Origin: Sulfobacillus sp. | Lineage (GTDB): Bacteria > Bacillota > Sulfobacillia > Sulfobacillales > Sulfobacillaceae | Assembly (NCBI GenBank): GCA_027343695.1 | Contig: DAHWKJ010000083.1 | Span: 1-64,000 of the forward strand | Reading direction: 5' to 3' | Length of the DNA stretch: 64,000 bases | Part shown: in pieces, positions 1 through 8,206 of the stretch | Layout of the letters: each line of letters starts with the position of its first letter | How positions within the stretch are numbered: position 1 is the stretch's first letter | Program-made: the position numbers and the translations under genes | Notes under the pieces: model-generated | What the model was told of the DNA's origin: nothing | What the model saw: only the letters and a program-made list of their open reading frames with translations | Database searches by the model: none

Positions 1-2
1 AT

Positions 3-350
3 GGCCGGGCCCGGCAAATGTTAGACGGGGAGACCCCGGATCCCATGGAACTCGACGAGACCTGGAGCGATTATCTCGGAGGGGATTATGCCGTGTGCTT
101 GTGGGCCGTCACCCCGGAAAATATTGCCTGTAAAGGCCATCTGATCACCGTGATTCGGGCATTGCTCCGGTCTCCGAAACGGGATGCTCGCTCGTGGCAG
201 CAACGACTGCGACACGCCGTCTCGGCTTTGGACCGGTTGGAGAGGCCCTTCGCCGCCGGGGACCAACTGCGCTTTGGCGCCGTATCCTCGCGGATGCTCT
301 ACGTCGATGCGCCGAAAGCCTATTTTCCGGAAGCGTTTCAGGCGGAATAG
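3..350 (+). CDS. 3' end of an unrecognised gene (partial at left edge)
   Basis: The frame is open from base 3, before the first ATG at 18, so this is probably the C-terminal part of a gene starting outside the window; a complete 110-residue protein from ATG 18 is the alternative. The ATG at 18 has no clear ribosome site, which favours the partial reading. The protein is mixed hydrophilic, has an Arg-rich stretch around residues 50-70 (RSPKRDARSWQQRLR), and shows no signal peptide, membrane segment or motif that I recognise. No function is proposed. Confidence 0.5.
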   Translation, partial: GRARQMLDGETPDPMELDETWSDYLGGDYAVCLWAVTPENIACKGHLITVIRALLRSPKRDARSWQQRLRHAVSALDRLERPFAAGDQLRFGAVSSRMLYVDAPKAYFPEAFQAE

Positions 351-680
351 GGACGATGACGACCGGGTGGCTGCGCCTTTTCGGCCGCACAGAAATAGGT
401 TCGATATTAAAACTATGAATGTAACGAATCACCTGCTAATGGGGGCGTTAGTACATTAGCACTCGTCCCTGATCCACTCATTTTGGTCGAATATCCCTGT
501 CTCGATACATGGCGCCGATCAACACGCAACGTCCCGGTTTTGTTCAGCCTCAGAAGCCGTTGATCCATCACAAAATACTGATACCCATTTTTAGAAGGCT
601 TCAGTTGTTCCATGCATTGAGTACCGCTATGAATGGAGTTCAAGGTCGGAGCGCCAGAGAAAACCTCCCCACGGTAAGGC
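351..680. other. 330-bp stretch without an assignable gene
   Basis: Short ORFs exist on both strands (413-643 minus, 509-778 plus), but they overlap each other, lack ribosome sites and resemble nothing I know. A small inverted repeat CTAATG...CATTAG lies near 439-462. The AT-richer composition could mean old non-coding or decayed DNA. Confidence 0.4.
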
Positions 681-1262
681 TTATGAGTTCTCTTCCGCCG
701 ACTCCAGACGGGTTCGTAACGCCTTCAATTCTTGACCAATTCCTTGCATTTCTTGTTCGGCTATCCCCAAGAACTTAGTGAGTTCTGTCTGGCGATCCTG
801 ATCGACTTCCATCACGTGGCGGACCTCATTATAGAGGTCTAAAGCGCGGTCAAGTTCCTGGCGCAGATTTTGCACCCGGTCGGTCAACTCCGCTCGACGA
901 TGACGCTCTTCATCTTTCACCACCATTGGTGCCAAGCTTTGAATCAGCTCCAAATCGTCCGTTGAAACCCTGATGGCGATGACATCATTGCTCTTGCCAG
1001 AGGCAGCCTCTATCCAAAGCAGCGGATCGGGCACCGGCACCCCATTAATGAAACCCTGCCACGGAGCCAGCGGGATCTCAATCCGCCGATGCACGGAAAT
1101 CGCCATAGCCAGCCCCGAGGCATCTCCAATTTGACTCACAAACCGTACCCGGTTTGGATTCGCTAACAGAAAACCCACAGCGATTTGCACAGCTGGTGCC
1201 GCAATAGAAATTCTCGCTAAATGGGTCAAAATCCGTCGGACATCAATGAGGAATTCTGACAC
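681..1262 (-). CDS. hypothetical protein with C-terminal coiled coil
   Basis: A 193-residue protein that I do not recognise. I start it at the GTG at 1262 because AGGGGGAGA lies six bases upstream; the ORF-track start at 1289 lies upstream of that site. The first ~100 residues look like a compact mixed alpha/beta domain. The last ~80 residues are charged and heptad-like (LRQELDRALDLYNEVRHV, then EQEMQGIGQELKALRTRLE), consistent with a coiled coil and oligomerisation. There is no signal peptide or clear membrane helix. It is transcribed divergently from anmK, with about 140 bp between the two starts. Confidence 0.6.
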   Translation of the reverse strand: MSEFLIDVRRILTHLARISIAAPAVQIAVGFLLANPNRVRFVSQIGDASGLAMAISVHRRIEIPLAPWQGFINGVPVPDPLLWIEAASGKSNDVIAIRVSTDDLELIQSLAPMVVKDEERHRRAELTDRVQNLRQELDRALDLYNEVRHVMEVDQDRQTELTKFLGIAEQEMQGIGQELKALRTRLESAEENS

Positions 1263-1406
1263 AGGTATTCTCCCCCTATTTTCGAGCACAAAGAGACCGT
1301 CAAAACATCCTTCCTAGAATACCACCATCCTCGCGTCCGATGTCGATCAAATGCGTCCTAACTGCTACCATGAATGTAATCGTGAACCAAGCAGGGAGAC
1401 TTGTCT

Positions 1407-2534
1407 ATGAAATATATCGGGGTAATGTCTGGAACTTCCTTAGACGGGATTGACGCGACGATGGTCGAAGTGCCTGAGACAGAAATTCTTCCGCTGCCTA
1501 TCCACGTGTTGGGCCATCAATTTATAGAATGGGACTCAAAGCTTCGCCGCGATCTGTTGGCGTTAGCGGACGGCACCCCCTTCGCAGCCCAATCCATAGT
1601 GAAGATGTCCCAAGCGATATCCCAAGCGCATGTCGCCATCATCCTGCGCCTTCTTCAAGCCACCGATAGCCATCCCAGTGACATTGTAGCGGTCGGTATG
1701 CATGGACAAACGGTGTGGCACGAACCGCCACAGCGCGACCATTTGGGCTATTCTTGGCAACTAGGATCGCCGAGTTGGGTGGCCAATCGCACCCGCATCA
1801 CGACCGTAGGAGACTTTCGACTAAGCGATCTAGCGTTAGGTGGCCATGGAGCCCCTCTGGCCCCATACGCACACCGCCTATTATTCTACAACCCGTCTCG
1901 CCGGGTCGGGGTACTGAACGTTGGGGGCATTAGCAATGTAACCCTGATCGATCCCCACTTGTCATGCCCACCTGTGGCCAGTGATTTAGGCCCCGGCAAC
2001 ATGATCATCGATGCCCTATGCGCCTACTATACAGACCACCGCCAACAAATGGACCAAGACGGCGCCATGGCCTCACGAGGACATCTGGATCGTGCACTGT
2101 TAGAGACACTTCTAGCCGAGCCGTTCTTCCACCAAGATCCTCCTAAGTCTACAGGTCGGGAGGCCTTCGGATCCCATTATGCTGCGAGGTTTTTGCATCT
2201 TCCTCCCGATGACGCCGTCACGACCGCATCGTGGCTCACGGTCCATAGCATTGCAAAAGGAATCACAAGGCTGGGGGCTCCCGACCTACTGTACGTAGCG
2301 GGTGGAGGCGCCAAGAATCCCTGGATCTTAGAGCATCTCCAAACCGCATTACCTGACGTGCCGGTAAAGACCACCGAGGTCCTCGGCATCGCGGTCGATC
2401 AAGTGGAAACCGTGGCATTTGCCCTCTTGGCACGGGCCGCCGTTCACAAAGAAGCCGCCAACCTTCCAACCGTTACCGGCTCTCGCGGATCCGCCATACT
2501 GGGCACGGTGGCTGAGGTGTCTCGGGAAACCTGA
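1407..2534 (+). CDS. anmK: anhydro-N-acetylmuramic acid kinase
   Basis: This enzyme opens the 1,6-anhydro ring of anhydro-MurNAc and phosphorylates it to MurNAc-6-phosphate in cytoplasmic cell-wall recycling. The 375-residue length matches the family. The N-terminus has the ATP-binding VMSGTSLDGID signature; later come LNVGGISNVT, the DLGPGN motif and a C-terminal GGGAKNPW element typical of the sugar-kinase/actin fold. The ORF track starts at TTG 1401, but GGGAG at 1394-1398 is correctly spaced for ATG 1407, giving MKYIGVMSGT, the usual family N-terminus. No other recycling genes (murQ, nagZ) are adjacent. Confidence 0.95.
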   Translation: MKYIGVMSGTSLDGIDATMVEVPETEILPLPIHVLGHQFIEWDSKLRRDLLALADGTPFAAQSIVKMSQAISQAHVAIILRLLQATDSHPSDIVAVGMHGQTVWHEPPQRDHLGYSWQLGSPSWVANRTRITTVGDFRLSDLALGGHGAPLAPYAHRLLFYNPSRRVGVLNVGGISNVTLIDPHLSCPPVASDLGPGNMIIDALCAYYTDHRQQMDQDGAMASRGHLDRALLETLLAEPFFHQDPPKSTGREAFGSHYAARFLHLPPDDAVTTASWLTVHSIAKGITRLGAPDLLYVAGGGAKNPWILEHLQTALPDVPVKTTEVLGIAVDQVETVAFALLARAAVHKEAANLPTVTGSRGSAILGTVAEVSRET

Positions 2535-2764
2535 AAATCTCTTCGGCTTCAATTTTATTTTTGGCATATTAAGGGATCCCATGCTTTTTGAGTGCTAGCC
2601 CAAGCGCTATTGGGCATAATGTTGGTAACATCCGCAAATCGCCCAATCGTCCAATAACCGGCAAGTTGATGGATTACAGACCGGACCATAGCATGTTTTT
2701 ATCTTAAGAGGGAGCAGGAAAATGCCCGTCAACCGCGAATAATATGATACGGCTGACAATCGCC

Positions 2765-2794
2765 GTCACAGGGGTGGCGGTTGTTCTATATAAT
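2765..2794 (+). promoter_or_regulatory. candidate sigma-A promoter of the SirB1-like gene
   Basis: A perfect TATAAT at 2789-2794 has GTCACA 18 bases upstream as a weak -35. It lies about 50 bases before the next start codon. The rest of the 313-bp gap between anmK and this gene shows nothing else I can name. Confidence 0.45.
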
Positions 2795-2847
2795 GGGGGT
2801 ATAGCCAGCCCAACCTGAAGTGTGGGTACAGAAAGGAGCGGCGTCGA

Positions 2848-3702
2848 ATGAAATCGCTAACCGAACGAGAAATCCGGGCACTTATTCACCTATTAGGGGA
2901 TGACGATATCAAAACCGCGCAGATTGCACGGAAGACGCTCCTGGAATCCCGTCACGATGCCGAGCCATTCTTGGAGGAAGCGCGAGATTCTTTGGATCCG
3001 CACGTGCGGACCCGGGTCTATAGCATCTTAGAGCGTCTACGGCTCGATGAATTAGGCCAACGATTCGACCAATTTTCTTCGATGCCCTCGGCGTGGTTGG
3101 ATCTTGAGGAAGGCGCATTTCTTATCGCCGAATCCGGATACCCCAATATCAATCGTGCCCACTACCGAGAGATGTTGGACAACATTGCCGGGGATTTTAA
3201 GACCCGTTGGGACGAAAAGGGATTGACGCGGGGCCGAGAGCTGATCGAAGCGCTCAACGAATATTTTTTTAACGAACTCGGTTTTACCGGAAATCACACC
3301 ACGTATTACGATCCCGACAACAGCTATCTCAACCAAGTCCTGGATCGACGTATTGGAATCCCAATCAGCCTGTCAATGGTCTATCTGTTAATCGCGCGTC
3401 GCCTCAGGATCCCCGTTATCGGCATCAGTATGCCGGGTCACTTCCTGCTCCAATATAACGACAGCCTCTTCATAGACGCTTTTCAAAAAGGACAACTATT
3501 GAATCGGGGAGAGTGTGTCCAATACTTGATGAATAACGGTTTTGGATTCCATCCCGCCTACTTGAGTCCAACGCCCACCCGCTTCATGTTGGTGCGCATG
3601 CTGACTAATCTCATTCAAATCTATAGCACGCAAGACCCCGATCGGGCCGATTCACTCACCAGTTTTCGCGATATGTTGACCCAATCCTATGCAAAAGTCT
3701 GA
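2848..3702 (+). CDS. SirB1/transglutaminase-like family protein
   Basis: 284 residues. The signature region RRIGIPISLSMVYLLIARRL followed by GISMPGHFLLQ is characteristic of the SirB1 N-terminal transglutaminase-like family. The conserved N-terminal NxYFFNELGFTGN segment precedes it. Residues ~10-70 are helical and HEAT-like (charged helices around DPHVRTRVYSILERLRL). AAAGGAG sits eight bases before ATG 2848. Family members are usually soluble and poorly characterised; a real peptidase or transglutaminase activity has not been established for most, so no reaction is assigned. The gene appears monocistronic. Confidence 0.85.
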   Translation: MKSLTEREIRALIHLLGDDDIKTAQIARKTLLESRHDAEPFLEEARDSLDPHVRTRVYSILERLRLDELGQRFDQFSSMPSAWLDLEEGAFLIAESGYPNINRAHYREMLDNIAGDFKTRWDEKGLTRGRELIEALNEYFFNELGFTGNHTTYYDPDNSYLNQVLDRRIGIPISLSMVYLLIARRLRIPVIGISMPGHFLLQYNDSLFIDAFQKGQLLNRGECVQYLMNNGFGFHPAYLSPTPTRFMLVRMLTNLIQIYSTQDPDRADSLTSFRDMLTQSYAKV

Positions 3703-3727
3703 TTCATCAAGGCCTCGCGATACGGGA

Positions 3728-4450
3728 TTAGCCGGCATTCACCAGACCGGCGAGATACGGGAGCACGTCATAAATTGGTCCGGTTAATACGCGATGCAAG
3801 AGGTCCGGTGCCAACTCTCCCTCACCCACCCACCAGGTCTGCATTCCGACGGCCAGGGCAGGGCGGATATCCTCTTCAGGGTCGTTGCCCACCATCAGCC
3901 AGTGCCGAGGATTAATATTGAATCCGGTGGCTGCCTCTTGATAGTAAGCTGGGTGTGGTTTGGACGCATGGACAATCTCAAAACAGGAGATCCAATCGAA
4001 GGGAAACCCTTCGAGTCCCGCCCAGCGCAATCGCTCTTCAATCGCCACACGAGGAAATAGGGGACTCGTGAGTAAGGCAATCTTCAGGCCTAATTCCCGA
4101 ATGTGAGCCAAAAAACCCATCATACCAGGTATGGGTCTTCCGAGGTACTGTAACTTCGGAAACTGATCGCGGTAATACTCTTCAAATACTGTTTGGACCG
4201 CCTCGGGATCTAGTCCGGTACGTGCCTGCAAGTGTTCATAAAAAGCATCGGCCAAGAGACTCGGTTCATGATTTTGCGACACGATCCACCGAGTGGTGGC
4301 CATAACGTCTTGAGACAACGTCTCGGCGATGCCTAGACGCGGTGCAATCCACCGATCTACGTCAGCCAAATAGGTCGGGATAAATTGGTTGGATAGCCGG
4401 AGCAGCGTGCCATCGAGATCGAGCCCAAGGGCCAGAATGGTACTTTTCAT
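3728..4450 (-). CDS. HAD-superfamily hydrolase (phosphatase-like)
   Basis: 240 residues with the HAD motifs in order: DLDGT at residues 11-15 (nucleophile Asp and acid/base Asp), TSP near residue 128 (motif II) and GNDPEEDIRPA near residue 195 (motif IV). The cap inserted between motifs I and II is helical, as in subfamily I phosphatases. It therefore probably dephosphorylates a small phosphorylated metabolite; the substrate cannot be read from the sequence. AAAGGTGATT precedes ATG 4450. It converges with the SirB1-like gene and diverges from mobA. Confidence 0.85.
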   Translation of the reverse strand: MKSTILALGLDLDGTLLRLSNQFIPTYLADVDRWIAPRLGIAETLSQDVMATTRWIVSQNHEPSLLADAFYEHLQARTGLDPEAVQTVFEEYYRDQFPKLQYLGRPIPGMMGFLAHIRELGLKIALLTSPLFPRVAIEERLRWAGLEGFPFDWISCFEIVHASKPHPAYYQEAATGFNINPRHWLMVGNDPEEDIRPALAVGMQTWWVGEGELAPDLLHRVLTGPIYDVLPYLAGLVNAG

Positions 4451-4547
4451 AAGAACTAATCACCTTTCTGTCGCCGGATATCAGCGGTATGTTGAGGACC
4501 TTTCTCTATGATACACTCTTCTTAACTCGGGAAGGAGACTCCTTATC

Positions 4548-5129
4548 ATGCGACTGACGGCCGATGGTCTAGTTTTGGCAGGAGGAAGGTCGCGTCGGAT
4601 GGGGCAAAACAAGGCAGACCTTCCCTATGGTTCATCAACCAGCTTGGTCCAACATGCTCGTGATGTCCTAGAGGCTGCCGTTTCCGGAATGGTATGGGTG
4701 TCCCGTCCCCTGACCTGGAATGACCCGACCGAAAACGATATTCCTGATGCGGTAGCGGCCCAGGGTCCGTTACACGGCATTTGGCAAGGGCTTACGCGTA
4801 CTCACCATGAATGGCTCGCCGTCGTGGCCGTGGATTGCCCGAATGTTCCACCTGAACTATATGAGACCTTATATCGTGCAAGGCGTGCGACGGATCGCGT
4901 ACTCATCCCCTATTATGGCGCAGTGGCCCAGCCTTTGGCTGCTCTATGGTCCAAAGCTCTCACTGATGCTATTGCCAAAGACCTACAGGCTGAACAATTT
5001 AAGGTCCAAACCCTACTGGATCGCGTAGCGACTCACTATATCAAGGTGCGCCAACCTGATTGGTTAGTGAATCTCAATACGCCGGGAGACTGGGAAAATT
5101 GGCGGCAGACCACGGGAGGTCGGCCATGA
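4548..5129 (+). CDS. mobA: molybdenum cofactor guanylyltransferase
   Basis: MobA transfers GMP from GTP to molybdopterin to make the bis-MGD form of the cofactor, in the cytoplasm. The nucleotidyltransferase signature LVLAGGRSRRMGQNKADLPY lies at residues 8-27, and VVAVDCPNVPPEL supplies the metal-binding Asp region near residue 92. 193 residues is normal. AAGGAGA is nine bases before the ATG. The stop codon overlaps the mobB start (ATGA), so the two are translationally coupled. Confidence 0.93.
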   Translation: MRLTADGLVLAGGRSRRMGQNKADLPYGSSTSLVQHARDVLEAAVSGMVWVSRPLTWNDPTENDIPDAVAAQGPLHGIWQGLTRTHHEWLAVVAVDCPNVPPELYETLYRARRATDRVLIPYYGAVAQPLAALWSKALTDAIAKDLQAEQFKVQTLLDRVATHYIKVRQPDWLVNLNTPGDWENWRQTTGGRP

Positions 5130-5650
5130 CCGTATGGCACGTAGCGGGAAATTCCGGACTCGGCAAAACACTTTTACTAGAGGCTTTAATCCCTCAGTTA
5201 TCTGGCACCGTTAGAGTCCTGAAACATAGCCATCATGCACTAGAGCGCGACGCCGTGGGAACCGATACGGCTCGTTTAAGCCAAGCCACTTCCACCGTCA
5301 GAATTCATGAAGACGGCCTAGTATTACGCGGTAAACGTCCTGACTTCGTAGATTTCGTCACCTGGTATGCCTCTCAATGCGACCATTTGCTGATCGAAGG
5401 CTTAAAGTTCCTGAATACGCCAAAGATCTACCTCTCCCGCGATCCCAACCAACCCCACATTACGGTTGGTACGCTGGTCGGCCCCAAGCGTCCGACGTCT
5501 TTAAATGTCTTTTGGATAGCCGCAGATTTGCCTTTAACCCGTAGCAGTGCCACGGATATCGCTTGCGAACTCGTTAAAGAAGCGACGGAGGCCACCTTCA
5601 CCTGGGATGTCCTGATTCAAGCCCTGAAGACGTTTACAGGTGACAGCTAG
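5126..5650 (+). CDS. mobB: molybdopterin-guanine dinucleotide adapter protein MobB
   Basis: The ORF track extends this to 5060, but ATG 5126 overlaps the mobA stop and has GGGAGG just upstream, giving 174 residues. The P-loop GNSGLGKTLL is at the N-terminus, followed by LKHSHH, the switch-like element typical of MobB. MobB is a GTP-binding partner that improves MobA-dependent cofactor nucleotide attachment. In order it lies between mobA and moeA, forming a late-stage molybdenum cofactor cluster. Confidence 0.9.
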   Translation: MTVWHVAGNSGLGKTLLLEALIPQLSGTVRVLKHSHHALERDAVGTDTARLSQATSTVRIHEDGLVLRGKRPDFVDFVTWYASQCDHLLIEGLKFLNTPKIYLSRDPNQPHITVGTLVGPKRPTSLNVFWIAADLPLTRSSATDIACELVKEATEATFTWDVLIQALKTFTGDS

Positions 5651-5760
5651 GACCCCCTGTATACGGCCTACTGGGGCCGATCACGCGCGTAGTTAAGTTG
5701 CCATACGCCAACGTTTCAGAGTACCATAAACCATGCAACTCCAAAAAAGGGACGATGGTT

Positions 5761-7011
5761 ATGGCCCACACAACGGTTTCAGAAGCACTAGACCAACTAT
5801 TTCAAGCCACTAATCCGCTCTCTGAAGTTGAGTCGGTAGCGCTTGACGCAAGTCTCGGCCGAACCTTGGCAGCCGACCTTGCAGCACCGTTTGCGGTTCC
5901 GCGTTTTGACCGTTCCGCCATGGATGGCTATGCCATTCGGGCCCAAGATGTACCTGGCACCTTGGTGCTCACGGGATCTATGGTGGCAGGACAAAGCGAC
6001 GGGCCCCGGTGCGAACCCGGCCAGGCTATCCGTATCCTCACGGGAGCGCCCATTCCTGATGGTGCCGACGCCGTCATCGAACAAGAGCAGGTCCATCGTC
6101 TGGATCTGCAAATCCAGATCCCCTTAACCATCCGGAAGGGCCGCAATATCTCAAAAGCAGGAAGTGAGTTGGGCTTGGGGGACCATGTTCTCCGTCGCGG
6201 GCAGCGAATCGGCCCCACTGAAGTAGCCATGATGGCGGCAATCGGCCACGAACACGTCATGGTGTTCCGAGCTCCCCATGTCTTGTTAATCACTACGGGC
6301 GATGAGTTAACCTTGCCCGGAACGCCGCTCTCCCCTTCTCATATTTACGATGTCAACCGGTTTCTCCTTGGATCCTGGCTCCATGCCGCGGGTGCGGTGG
6401 TGACTACCCTAGCGATTATTCCCGATCAGGCTGGCCAGTTCATCAGGAGGCTCCATAAGGCCCTCGCGGCCGAACCTTTTGATTTGGTGGTGTCAAGCGG
6501 TGGTGTTTCCGTGGGCGATCGAGACGACGTAATTCATGCCTTAACCCAAGACACCGAACTGCTGTTTTGGCGAGTGGATATGCACCCGGGGAAATCGGTG
6601 GCAGGCGCTCGCTTTGAAGGCACCCCGATTCTTGCTCTTTCCGGTAATCCGGGGGCTGCCATGACCTCGTGGTTAATCCTCGGGGCCCCCCTGTTGGCGC
6701 ACCTTAACCATGGTGAAATTTATCAAGAACGGATCCGAGGCCGGCTTTTACAAAGCTTTAACAAGTCTACACGAGAAACCCGATACCTCCGGGTACGCAC
6801 CTATTCCGATGACCGAGGTCTGCACTTAGACTGGAATCTTCCCCAGCAGTCCGATGTGCTAGGGTCATTTAGCGCTGCAGACGCCTTTGCAATCATCCCC
6901 AATTCGAGTCCTGCCATCGGTGCTGACACGATGCTCGACGGCCTTCGAACCGGGGGACTGGGTCCCATGAGTATTACCTGGAACCCAAAGGATCGTGACA
7001 CAAAGATTTAA
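5761..7011 (+). CDS. moeA: molybdopterin molybdenumtransferase MoeA
   Basis: MoeA inserts molybdate into adenylylated molybdopterin. Landmarks are DRSAMDGYAI (residues ~42-51), the TGAPIPDGADAVIEQE block, the SSGGVSVGDRDDV loop of the MoCF-like domain and ALSGNPGAAMTSW. The ORF track begins at TTG 5698, but AAGGG at 5747-5751 is nine bases from ATG 5761, giving 416 residues that start MAHTTVSEAL; ATG 5755 is a close alternative. The 110-bp gap after mobB contains a weak TTGCCA-N18-TACCAT promoter-like pair, so moeA may also have its own promoter. Confidence 0.93.
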   Translation: MAHTTVSEALDQLFQATNPLSEVESVALDASLGRTLAADLAAPFAVPRFDRSAMDGYAIRAQDVPGTLVLTGSMVAGQSDGPRCEPGQAIRILTGAPIPDGADAVIEQEQVHRLDLQIQIPLTIRKGRNISKAGSELGLGDHVLRRGQRIGPTEVAMMAAIGHEHVMVFRAPHVLLITTGDELTLPGTPLSPSHIYDVNRFLLGSWLHAAGAVVTTLAIIPDQAGQFIRRLHKALAAEPFDLVVSSGGVSVGDRDDVIHALTQDTELLFWRVDMHPGKSVAGARFEGTPILALSGNPGAAMTSWLILGAPLLAHLNHGEIYQERIRGRLLQSFNKSTRETRYLRVRTYSDDRGLHLDWNLPQQSDVLGSFSAADAFAIIPNSSPAIGADTMLDGLRTGGLGPMSITWNPKDRDTKI

Positions 7012-7026
7012 GAGAGGATGATATCC

Positions 7027-7866
7027 ATGCCCGACCTACCCCAAACATTTGACGCCATTGCGCACCAATTTTCTGGGCAATTTGTTGTTTACGCCGAACA
7101 CATGGCAACCGGAGAAGTTATTGAATATGGGATTCCCCATCCCATGGAGACGGCGTCTGTGATTAAACTCCCCATTATGATTACCGCAATGAAACAGGTC
7201 GAAGAAGGCACATTAAGTCTCGATCAACTCGTCACCATGGAATCCTCCGACATCGTCGCGGGATCCGGTGTGCTACAAAATCTTTCAGAGGGATTACGCC
7301 TCTCCTTGCGCGATGTCATGATGCTCATGATCACGGTCAGCGATAACACGGCAACCAATATGGTAGTCCGGTTGGTGGGACTCGAACCCATCAATGCCTT
7401 CATGGCCGCACTCGGAGCCCATGATACCGTCATTAAGAAACCTATCGACTTCACGTTACCCCCACCCATCGGGCTCTCTACCCCGAAAGACCTAGTCACC
7501 TTGCTTCGGGGCATCTATCACCGGACCCTGGTCAGTGCCAAAGCCAGTGAGTGGATGTGGGATGTACTGACTCGGCAACAATACAACACCGTCCTGGCTC
7601 GGAGTCTACCCTATCACCTCCTCGAAGAGGGAGATGACGAACCCGCCACCATAGTGATCGGAAGTAAGAGCGGGTCAGTGGAAGGCGTCCGGAATGATGC
7701 CGGTATCTTCACCACGCCATGGGGCGACTACGCAGTGGCTATCATGAGCGAGGGGTGTCAGGACCTAAGGTTTCATGTGGACAACGAGGCACATCGCATC
7801 CTTCCGGCAGTGAGCCGGGCCGTCTTAGAGCACTTTGCGCCCAAGGCTTTAACCGACTCCGACTAA
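7027..7866 (+). CDS. class A beta-lactamase-fold serine hydrolase
   Basis: 279 residues from ATG 7027, which has AGAGAGG nine bases upstream; ATG 7018 is too close to that site. The penicillin-recognising motifs are present: SVIK (SxxK nucleophile tetrad), SDN in ITVSDNTATN, and KSGS replacing KTG. The lactamase Glu166 region is not obvious, and there is no N-terminal signal peptide, so a secreted antibiotic-hydrolysing lactamase is unlikely; a cytoplasmic esterase or peptidase-type hydrolase is more plausible. It follows moeA by 15 bp and may be co-transcribed. Its stop overlaps the converging ArsC-like gene by four bases. Confidence 0.85.
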   Translation: MPDLPQTFDAIAHQFSGQFVVYAEHMATGEVIEYGIPHPMETASVIKLPIMITAMKQVEEGTLSLDQLVTMESSDIVAGSGVLQNLSEGLRLSLRDVMMLMITVSDNTATNMVVRLVGLEPINAFMAALGAHDTVIKKPIDFTLPPPIGLSTPKDLVTLLRGIYHRTLVSAKASEWMWDVLTRQQYNTVLARSLPYHLLEEGDDEPATIVIGSKSGSVEGVRNDAGIFTTPWGDYAVAIMSEGCQDLRFHVDNEAHRILPAVSRAVLEHFAPKALTDSD

Positions 7867-8201
7867 CGAAGGAGGGCTTGCCACGCTTCGGGATCAAATC
7901 CCACCATGATGGTATTTCCAGTCCGCCAGAGGGGACGCCGGATAAGGCGTGGCTCTCTGGCCATCGCTGCAATCCAATCCGTGTCGGAATCCGCCTGATC
8001 TCGAAGCTCTCGATACTTGGGGCTCTTGGTGGATAAGAGTTTTCCGACGCCTCCCACTTCATTCGCCAAGGCCTGCACTTCAGCCGGGGACAGGGGAGAT
8101 TCAATCAGGTCATGCTCGGTTACCGAGATATTGTGGTCCGCGAGCCACGCTCGCGCTTTGGCACAGGTACTTCACCGCCGGTAACAGTATAAGTCCGGCA
8201 T
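7863..8201 (-). CDS. ArsC/Spx-family thioredoxin-fold protein with in-frame TGA in the redox motif (candidate selenoprotein)
   Basis: The ORF track shows only residues 42-112 (from GTG 8078). Extending the frame upstream gives MPDLYCYRR, then TGA (8172-8174), then STCAKARAWLADHNISV and on into the known part: 112 residues, the usual size of ArsC/YffB/Spx-family proteins. The TGA stands where these proteins have the first Cys of CxxC, here TGA-Ser-Thr-Cys. AAGGGGGT lies seven bases before ATG 8201, inside the end of the upstream fur-family gene. The C-terminal RRPLW...TIMVGFDPEAW is the classic family ending. Seen: one TGA, no frameshift, both halves conserved. Inferred: TGA is read as selenocysteine and the protein is a thiol/selenol oxidoreductase or regulator. 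The alternative is a nonsense mutation or base error in a Cys codon. The symbol is left empty because the substrate is unknown. Confidence 0.7.
8139..8155 (-). promoter_or_regulatory. candidate bacterial SECIS hairpin
   Basis: On the mRNA, 16 bases after the TGA comes CGCGAGC-GTG-GCTCGCG, a perfect seven-pair GC-rich stem with a three-base loop starting with G. The loop is 23 bases from the TGA. Bacterial SECIS elements lie within the reading frame just after the UGA, with a G at the start of the apical loop roughly 16-37 bases away, so position and loop fit. The stem lies in codons for Ala-Arg-Ala-Trp-Leu-Ala. Confidence 0.55.
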
Positions 8202-8206
8202 GGGTG

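Noticed and set aside
413-778. Overlapping short ORFs (413-643 minus, 509-778 plus)
   Set aside because: No ribosome sites, no recognisable motifs, and they occupy opposite strands of the same DNA.
7863-8078. 71-residue ORF from the track as a stand-alone protein
   Set aside because: It is the C-terminal part of the TGA-containing ArsC/Spx-like gene; its GTG has no ribosome site and lies inside the conserved fold.
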